NCBI GenBank assembly: GCA_900546605.1
Contig: URDV01000041.1
Location: 1-12,210 of the forward strand
DNA from: an uncultured Prevotella sp.
GTDB lineage: Bacteria; Bacteroidota; Bacteroidia; Bacteroidales; Bacteroidaceae
Length of the DNA stretch: 12,210 nucleotides
Direction: 5' to 3'
Shown: piece by piece, positions 1 through 4,306 of the stretch
Position numbering within the stretch: position 1 is the stretch's first letter
How the letters are laid out: each line of letters starts with the position of its first letter
Program-made: the position numbers and the translations under genes
Notes under the pieces: model-generated
Databases searched by the model: none
What the model was told of the DNA's origin: nothing
Seen by the model: the letters and a program-made list of their open reading frames with translations, nothing else

Positions 1-204
1 CTGTTCTACGGGAAGCGTGGCGGATTCTAGCATTGCAAAAGTACAAAGTTATTTTTCAATCGAACAAGTGTGTGACAGAATATTTTCACATAAATACCTC
101 CAACCCATTTATTTCAAACACGCACACATCTCTCAGTTGCCAGATTTCATTGCTATCCAGCAATTTCATTCTTCGCGTACCTTTGTAGAAGTCGTAGCGA
201 AAGA
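1..204 (-). repeat. Repeat module, copy A: 3' end of a small gene plus outward promoter and hairpin arm
   Basis: On the minus strand, positions 204 to 86 encode an uninterrupted C-terminal fragment (about 35 codons, reading KGTRRMKLLDSNEI then RDVCVFEI and ending EVFM-stop). It matches the end of the intact 77-codon gene at 9023-9256. Differences among the three copies are largely silent, although Trp replaces Leu once and Leu replaces Met once, so these are diverged relatives rather than a recent duplication. Past the stop codon, positions 1-60 match copy B (8124-8183): a TACTTTTGC promoter box and the block GGAAGCGTGGCGGA, which is one arm of the copy B hairpin. The other arm would lie outside the window. 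No start codon exists for the fragment, so it is a remnant, not a gene. The plus-strand reading frame here is a shadow. Confidence 0.8.
36..67 (-). promoter_or_regulatory. Candidate promoter of repeat module A, reading leftward
   Basis: On the minus strand TTG (67-65), a 21-nt spacer and TACTTTTG (43-36) fit the Bacteroidota TTTG/N17-23/TAnnTTTG promoter. The same arrangement, with a 20-nt spacer, is kept in copy B at 8160-8190. Whatever it drives lies left of the window. Confidence 0.55.
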
Positions 205-248
205 GGAAGAGGATTTTCTGATTTGTAATTTTATCAATATAAAAGTTT

Positions 249-281
249 AATCCTCCCTTGTATTCTACGCAAGGGAGGATT
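249..281. terminator. Rho-independent terminator, 12-bp perfect stem
   Basis: AATCCTCCCTTG (249-260) and CAAGGGAGGATT (270-281) form a perfect stem around a 9-nt loop. It sits 9 nt beyond the stop codon of the DUF1016 remnant. A T-rich run follows on the plus side (TTATTTT) and a weaker one on the minus side, so it may work in both directions. Confidence 0.75.
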
Positions 282-290
282 TATTTTAGA

Positions 291-647
291 CTAAAAAGAT
301 TCAAACTCTTCTTCAATATCTTCAATCGAAGGCAAACAGCTTCGCAAATCCTTGGATAAAGTTTGGCCAAATTTGTAATTTGAATTTGTTAATTGCGCAA
401 CCGATTGTTGCGTTATTGGTTGGACATCTACATTAATTTCTTGTGATAATTGCGCAACTGACGGTTGCGCATTTGCAGATGTACTCATTTTACACATGGT
501 GAGTTCCTTATTATACTCATTGTAGAACTGCATCATGTACTGCATATTGCGAATAGAAAAACCTTTGATGTCGGTATACTCATTCTTCAAATCATTAGCA
601 AGACGCTGCAAAGTTTTTTTGCCCCACCCATCTTTGATTTTGCTTGT
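291..647 (-). pseudogene. DUF1016 / YhcG-family nuclease remnant, 5'-truncated and internally deleted
   Basis: The recognisable protein begins near 647 with SKIKDGWGKKTLQRLANDL, followed by DIKGFSIRNMQYMMQFY and two VAQL motifs. This is the conserved middle of the DUF1016 N-terminal domain (IxxGWGxKxIxRLxxDL ... KGFSxRNLxYMxxFY ... QxPVAQLPWGH). After the second VAQL the frame jumps within a few codons to LRSCLPSIEDIEEEF, which matches the extreme C-terminus of the family (LPSIEEIExEL). The intervening part, normally about 200 residues with the PDDEXK-like nuclease core, is absent. The junction lies around 370-392. Family members are about 340-380 residues; only about 115 remain. The in-frame ATG at 761 is not credible as a start, because the segment 648-761 consists of two terminator-like hairpins. 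Family assignment rests on remembered motif patterns. A functional product is unlikely. Confidence 0.8.
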
Positions 648-653
648 AAAAAA

Positions 654-682
654 CACGGAAGCGGGGGGGGGGAAGCTCCGTG
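654..682. terminator. Terminator-like hairpin with a G10 tract in the loop
   Basis: CACGGA (654-659) pairs with TCCGTG (677-682). The loop contains ten consecutive G at 663-672. On the minus strand the stem is followed by six T (653 to 648 region, GTGTTTTTT), as in an intrinsic terminator. It is the second hairpin in series downstream of the secreted-protein gene at 807-1430. The homopolymer could vary in length without breaking the stem. Confidence 0.55.
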
Positions 683-746
683 CCTTTTGTAATAAACGAA
701 AAGTTCCGCTGACAATTCCTCTTCCGAGCAGAAGTGAACATAAAAA

Positions 747-785
747 GCATGGTATAATCATCTATTTCAGATGAGCGTACCATGC
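747..785. terminator. Terminator of the secreted-protein gene
   Basis: GCATGGTA (747-754) pairs with TACCATGC (778-785), with an inner CATCT/AGATG stem at 759-763 and 769-773. On the minus strand the stem is followed by TTTTTATG, and it lies 22 nt after the stop codon of the gene at 807-1430. The plus side is also T-rich, so it may be bidirectional. Confidence 0.75.
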
Positions 786-806
786 TCTTTATTCTTTCAA
801 ACAATC

Positions 807-1430
807 TTATTTTTTGTCCAAAAGTCCATCAAATGTTTTGATCAGTGCAAATGGGTCTGCATAGAAAGACTTTGAGTCAAGTTCCTTGATAACGGGTTTC
901 ATTACAGGAAAATCCTTGAAGACCAATTTGAGTTCTGCTCTCCAACCAACCGCTGCACTCATCCAAAAAGCGCGAGCTACATCTTCTTTCTTTAACTTGA
1001 AGTAGAGCATACCTCCCGTACCTGTTAGTTGAAGGGTCTTAGTGTTGGTCTGCGTGGAAATGTTGTGAACATATCCCGTGACGTTCTTACCTTCATAAAC
1101 TACCTGCAAAAACACAGGGTCGCTATAAGGTTTCGGATTCTTGTTCCACACATTGGGTAACGCTTTTTGCGCTTTCAAAGCCTCAAAGGTGTACCATTCC
1201 TGGCTTTTGTCATCGTAAACACGAAGATTTTTCACCTCTGTGGATTTGTAGGTTTTCTTTTCCCCCTTGGCGTCTTTCACCTTAATAGAGTTTGCATCAT
1301 CAACAGAGAACAAGGTTCTGGTAGTACCTTTCACGACCTTGCCATCTGTAAGTCTGACTTCTACTTTGGTCTGTGCTTGTGCAAAGGCGCAGAACAAACA
1401 AGCAAGAAGCATAAATAGAGTTTTTCTCAT
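807..1430 (-). CDS. Secreted protein of unknown function, 207 aa
   Basis: The product begins with a clear signal peptide: positive MRK, a hydrophobic run TLFMLLACLFCAFA and a likely cleavage after AQA (about residue 19), so it is exported to the periplasm or envelope. No lipobox is evident at the cleavage site. The mature part opens with a beta-rich segment (VEVRLTDGKVVKGTTR, about residues 23-38) resembling small SH3-like strand patterns, followed by a KVKDAKGEKKTYKSTEVKNL stretch. The rest is mixed and lysine-rich. I do not recognise the family; similar secreted proteins of unknown role are frequent in Bacteroidota. The gene stands alone, with its own promoter (1463-1496) and terminator (747-785). 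Its expression may vary through a homopolymer in that promoter. The start is supported by the signal peptide and by a 5' leader of about 25-30 nt. Confidence 0.85.
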   Translation of the reverse strand: MRKTLFMLLACLFCAFAQAQTKVEVRLTDGKVVKGTTRTLFSVDDANSIKVKDAKGEKKTYKSTEVKNLRVYDDKSQEWYTFEALKAQKALPNVWNKNPKPYSDPVFLQVVYEGKNVTGYVHNISTQTNTKTLQLTGTGGMLYFKLKKEDVARAFWMSAAVGWRAELKLVFKDFPVMKPVIKELDSKSFYADPFALIKTFDGLLDKK

Positions 1431-1462
1431 ATCATAAAAATTAGTAGTTAAACATGTATTTG

Positions 1463-1496
1463 CAAATATATAGATATATTTCTACCCCCCCCCAAA
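1463..1496 (-). promoter_or_regulatory. Promoter of the secreted-protein gene with a G9 tract in the spacer
   Basis: On the minus strand TTTG (1496-1493) lies at the junction of nine T and nine G. It is followed by a 22-nt spacer (eight more G plus 14 nt) and the box TATATTTG (1470-1463), then C. This fits the Bacteroidota TTTG/N17-23/TAnnTTTG consensus at the long end of the spacer range. Because TTTG is regenerated at the T/G junction whatever the tract lengths, a change in G number changes only the spacer. Confidence 0.6.
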
Positions 1497-1513
1497 AAAA
1501 AATAATATTTTTT

Positions 1514-1701
1514 GCCACAGATTTTTCCTCTTCATCGCCCGAGTCACCCGTAATCAGATTGATGCCGAATTGGTCTACCAACTTCTGGTAGTCAAAGCAA
1601 TAGCTGCGTGCCGATTGAGAGAGTTTTGCCGGGTTGCCATGCTTGTCCTGCTTGGCAGATTTCTTTAGAAGAAATATCCATACATTTTTAGAATTTTTGA
1701 A
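1514..1701 (-). pseudogene. Short unrecognised gene remnant
   Basis: The minus strand is open from the stop at 1704-1702 down through this stretch with a coding-like composition. It reads KKSAKQDKHGNPAKLS, then SYCFDYQKLVDQFGINLITG and DSGDEEEKS before running into low-complexity A/T next to the T9-G9 tract. There is no ATG, so it is probably an internal or C-terminal piece of a gene broken on both sides. I do not recognise the family. The base composition (moderate GC) differs from the AT-rich DNA on either side, which supports it being a remnant of a real gene rather than chance. Confidence 0.45.
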
Positions 1702-1706
1702 TTATC

Positions 1707-1811
1707 TTTCATGTTTCATTTTTTTTGTTATAAAGTAATTGAATATCAGTCATTTCAAAAAGTGAAACATACGACTTTAATGTTTCTTTTTTAGTTTCAT
1801 GTTTCATTTTT
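1707..1811. repeat. Cluster of TTTCATG / GAAACAT motifs
   Basis: The 17-mer TTTCATGTTTCATTTTT occurs exactly at 1707-1723 and 1795-1811. Between them lie GAAACAT (1764-1770) and its inverse ATGTTTC (1780-1786), which form a 7-bp inverted repeat with a 9-nt loop. Each 17-mer is itself a tandem of the heptamer TTTCATG/TTTCATT. This could be an operator array, or part of a small non-autonomous element. No gene overlaps it. Confidence 0.6.
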
Positions 1812-1853
1812 AAAAACACTGAGGGAGCGCTTTCACGCTCCCTCAGTGTTTTT
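1812..1853. terminator. Strong bidirectional intrinsic terminator, 18-bp stem
   Basis: AAAAACACTGAGGGAGCG (1812-1829) pairs perfectly with 1836-1853 around the loop CTTTCA. The A/T ends give a U-tract in either direction. No intact gene ends near it on either side, so its original partner may have been lost. From 1854 to 2040 I see no gene, repeat or RNA that can be supported. Confidence 0.85.
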
Positions 1854-2040
1854 GTTTGGGAAAAGTCTCGAATTTTTATCGGACACCAATGTTATCAAAA
1901 AGGAACGGAATAGCCTAGGTTTTAGCGTGATAATGACGAAGTTCTGAGTACTCCGTTCGCAGTTTACACATTCATCTATTTACAACGTATGTATTTATCT
2001 GTTCGCAAGGGGAAAAACTCTATCTACACAGAGAGAAGAA

Positions 2041-2072
2041 TTTGCGTGCCCAAAAGAAAGGCTGTATCTTCG
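2041..2072 (+). promoter_or_regulatory. Promoter of the ECF sigma factor operon
   Basis: TTTG (2041-2044), a 20-nt spacer and TATCTTCG (2065-2072) followed by C match the Bacteroidota housekeeping promoter with one change (C for T) in the -7 box. It implies a leader of about 130 nt before the ATG at 2209. The first leader bases can fold (CTTCGC at 2069-2074 with GCGAAG about 9 nt later). Confidence 0.6.
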
Positions 2073-2208
2073 CGCCGAAAAGGCGAAGTAAGAAAACTAT
2101 TCTCGCGCTGCATTGGAAGGAAGGAAAGAATTTAAAAAGGAATAATCATTATAAAAGTGGCACCCTCGCACTTAACTTTTTCCTTGCTGAGCAGTATATT
2201 AGGTAGAT

Positions 2209-2703
2209 ATGACACACGCAGAGTTTGAACATATGATTCCCCACCTGCGCCCACTCATGGTCAGAGTGGGACGCGACTTCTTTGGCAATGTCGAAGATGC
2301 TGAGGATGTGGCACAAGATAGTCTGATTCGATTGTGGACTTACTGCGAGAAGCTCAACGCTCAGCGCAACCTGGAGGCACTAGCCGTCATGGTGGCCAAG
2401 AACGTCTGCGTGGAACGCTATCACAAACTTGGGCAAATACCCACCTCGCCTCTGGAAGAATCGCTCGCGCCATGCACCACTGAAGCCGATGCTCCACTTC
2501 TAGCCCAAGAGACGATGCAACGTATCGACCATGCCATGCGCCAACTCTCGCCTCGCGAACAGTCGCTTTTCAAAGCACGCCACATTGACGATAAGAGCGT
2601 GGACGAGATTGCAGCCGAAGCACATCTGCCCAAGCCCTCGGTAAAGAGCATGATATCCATGGCAAAAGCCAAACTTAAAAGACTGATTGACAATGAAAAA
2701 TAA
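2209..2703 (+). CDS. ECF-type RNA polymerase sigma factor (sigma-70 family), 164 aa
   Basis: This directs RNA polymerase to a dedicated promoter set. Region 2 lies at about residues 10-75 and includes the typical core-binding motif DAEDVAQDSLIRLW (residues 28-41). Region 4 lies at about 105-160 with LSPREQSLFKARHIDDKS and the helix-turn-helix VDEIAAEAHLPKPSVKSMIS, ending in the usual basic helix AKAKLKRLI. The length is normal for the family (about 160-190). It has no sigma regions 1 or 3. The following gene overlaps its last 11 nt and encodes a single-span membrane protein, the usual arrangement of an ECF sigma with its anti-sigma. The ATG at 2209 is the only start that leaves region 2 complete; no strong Shine-Dalgarno site precedes it, as is common in Bacteroidota. 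The target promoters cannot be told from this window. Confidence 0.93.
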   Translation: MTHAEFEHMIPHLRPLMVRVGRDFFGNVEDAEDVAQDSLIRLWTYCEKLNAQRNLEALAVMVAKNVCVERYHKLGQIPTSPLEESLAPCTTEADAPLLAQETMQRIDHAMRQLSPREQSLFKARHIDDKSVDEIAAEAHLPKPSVKSMISMAKAKLKRLIDNEK

Positions 2704-3256
2704 AAAAACTCTACTCAGCGACGAAGCGTTATACCAGCAGATGCTGAAAGAGCTTACACCTGGCGCACGCGAATATGATCGCTTGCTCGCGAGACGTCAT
2801 CACGCCCAACGTCGTCGGTGCTGGCCTGCCATCGTTCGTTATGCAGCGGCTTGCGTGGTATGCGTGATCTGTGGTACATGGGCTGCGTGGCATTTTACAA
2901 ACAATATGTCTCAAGAGTCCACTACCGTCATGCATCTAAGTGGGCCGAGGAAACTTTCCCCGGCAATAGTTCAAAAGGTTTCTTTGACTACTTCCGAAGC
3001 CCCGCAACTACTACCGCAGAAGGCGCCCTCGCCCCAGCACAAACAGACAGTAATTAAAGTAACTTCCCCGAAAGAGGCCAATGAGGTGTCCATAGTCAAG
3101 GAGCAACCGCTCGAAATGACTGCCAGCACTGACTCCATATCCTCCAACGAAAGACAACAAATTCAAGAACAAATAGAAAACGCCCTATTGGAGTTGCAAC
3201 TCATTGATACCGTAATCAACTATGCATTAACTTATCAAGACATCAACACATTATGA
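2693..3256 (+). CDS. Probable anti-sigma factor, single-span inner-membrane protein, 187 aa
   Basis: The N-terminal part (1 to about 45) is hydrophilic and ends in a very basic stretch (LLARRHHAQRRR), consistent with a cytoplasmic sigma-binding segment. One membrane helix follows at about residues 47-68 (IVRYAAACVVCVICGTWAAW). The remaining 120 residues, rich in Ser, Thr, Pro and Gln and ending in a helical ERQQIQEQIENALLELQL, should be periplasmic. No zinc-binding HxxxCxxC anti-sigma motif is present, so the role rests on position and topology. The ATG at 2693 overlaps the sigma stop by 11 nt and is preferred over an in-frame TTG two codons upstream. The end overlaps the next gene as ATGA. 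It would hold the sigma factor at the membrane until an envelope signal arrives (inference). Confidence 0.75.
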   Translation: MKNKKTLLSDEALYQQMLKELTPGAREYDRLLARRHHAQRRRCWPAIVRYAAACVVCVICGTWAAWHFTNNMSQESTTVMHLSGPRKLSPAIVQKVSLTTSEAPQLLPQKAPSPQHKQTVIKVTSPKEANEVSIVKEQPLEMTASTDSISSNERQQIQEQIENALLELQLIDTVINYALTYQDINTL

Positions 3257-4197
3257 AACGCATTCTCATCCTCCTCGCTCTTGCATGCGCATCAGCCATG
3301 CAACTTCGGGCACAGTTTTTTCACGAAGCGTACAAGGAGCTAAGTTCTGCCCCACGAGCCCAACTCATCAACACGGAAGAGATTCAAGGACACGACGACC
3401 TCGACTCCCTATGCTATTTACGCGCATATACATTCCGTATGCCTTATTCTAGCAAGAACGATAAAAACAAAATCGACAAGCTGATAGAGCGCATCCAATC
3501 GCAGTTCGAAAGCGCTAGCAAGAATTTGAATTCCTACTGCTCCATAGCTCCACTAAGCAAGGGGAGTCAAATAAAATCGCGCCGCGTAGCCCACTTCTTC
3601 AAAAAAGACGAACAAGAGTTTATTATTGGCGGCCCGGGACGGTGCTACATGTCCATGCGTTGTCAAGATACAGGTAATCCCTCGTATCGCACCGCCGAGG
3701 GCATGGAATGGTGGCTCTACAAAGAGGGACGAAAAGAAGAAGTGAGATTCAAAGTATTCATCCTTCATGGTCTCATGGGAAAGAGCCTCAGCAGCACACC
3801 CACTATTAACTTTGGAAGTGCGTATACCGTGTTCGACACCAACATCAAAATACTCCAAAAACTCACCCACTGGTCCGACCAGCGGAAAGAGGCTCAAGAG
3901 TTGCTCTCTGTCACCATCAACAAGTACCTCATTAACACGCTGCAACTCAAGCTCGATGCTTCGCAGTATGTCACTCTTTTCCACACTTTCAATAATGTGC
4001 CAGGCTATTATGCCTGCATTATTCGCAACCAGCGCGACAAGGAGTATATGCCCCTTTCCAAGCTAGCCAACATTTATCCTAAACTCAACGTGTTCTGCGT
4101 CACTTGGACAGAACACGGCGACGCCGAATGCCGAAAGAAAGCTGAAGAGACTTCCTCGCCCTGTTACTTCATGCTTGAGGTCTGTCTAGACGACTAG
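3253..4197 (+). CDS. Secreted protein of unknown function in the sigma operon, 314 aa
   Basis: The signal peptide is clear: MKR, then ILILLALACASAM and probable cleavage after LRA (about residue 20), giving a periplasmic protein. The mature part is mixed alpha/beta with an early helical segment around IDKLIERIQSQFESASKNL (about 75-95), a Gly-rich turn FIIGGPGRCYMSMRC (about 124-138), and several cysteines that could form disulfides in the oxidising periplasm. I recognise no catalytic motif and no family. It is joined to the anti-sigma gene by an ATGA overlap, so the two are surely co-translated. The likeliest roles are co-sensor, modulator of the anti-sigma protein, or effector of the response. 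The three-gene operon ends at the hairpin at 4250-4291. Confidence 0.85.
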   Translation: MKRILILLALACASAMQLRAQFFHEAYKELSSAPRAQLINTEEIQGHDDLDSLCYLRAYTFRMPYSSKNDKNKIDKLIERIQSQFESASKNLNSYCSIAPLSKGSQIKSRRVAHFFKKDEQEFIIGGPGRCYMSMRCQDTGNPSYRTAEGMEWWLYKEGRKEEVRFKVFILHGLMGKSLSSTPTINFGSAYTVFDTNIKILQKLTHWSDQRKEAQELLSVTINKYLINTLQLKLDASQYVTLFHTFNNVPGYYACIIRNQRDKEYMPLSKLANIYPKLNVFCVTWTEHGDAECRKKAEETSSPCYFMLEVCLDD

Positions 4198-4249
4198 AGA
4201 GGAACTTCACGTCTATCTAATGATCTCATCCCATTAAGGGATTACGTAT

Positions 4250-4291
4250 GCGAGTGTGCAGCTGCAATAAGGTTACACACTCGCCTTTTTT
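4250..4291 (+). terminator. Terminator (or attenuator) between the sigma operon and the barrel gene
   Basis: GCGAGTGTG (4250-4258) pairs with CACACTCGC (4276-4284), followed by CTTTTTT. The 17-nt loop holds the self-complementary TGCAGCTGCA partly overlapping the stem end. It lies 16 nt before the ATG at 4307, with no convincing TAnnTTTG promoter between 4198 and 4306. The barrel gene therefore either depends on read-through past this structure, or on a non-housekeeping promoter. Confidence 0.8.
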
Positions 4292-4306
4292 AAAAAGTTT
4301 TCCGCC

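Noticed and set aside
17..250. Plus-strand open frame of 77 codons
   Set aside because: It is antisense to the repeated gene end, whose minus-strand frame is the one conserved among three copies.
648..761. N-terminal extension of the DUF1016 remnant up to an ATG at 761
   Set aside because: The stretch is made of two terminator-like hairpins and a G10 tract and shows no family similarity, so it is not a real coding start.
1876..1920. TTTTTATCGGACACCAATG, reminiscent of an insertion-sequence end
   Set aside because: No matching inverted end, target duplication or transposase piece was found in the window.
2687..2692. TTG start for the anti-sigma gene
   Set aside because: An ATG two codons later overlaps the sigma stop equally well and is the more usual start.
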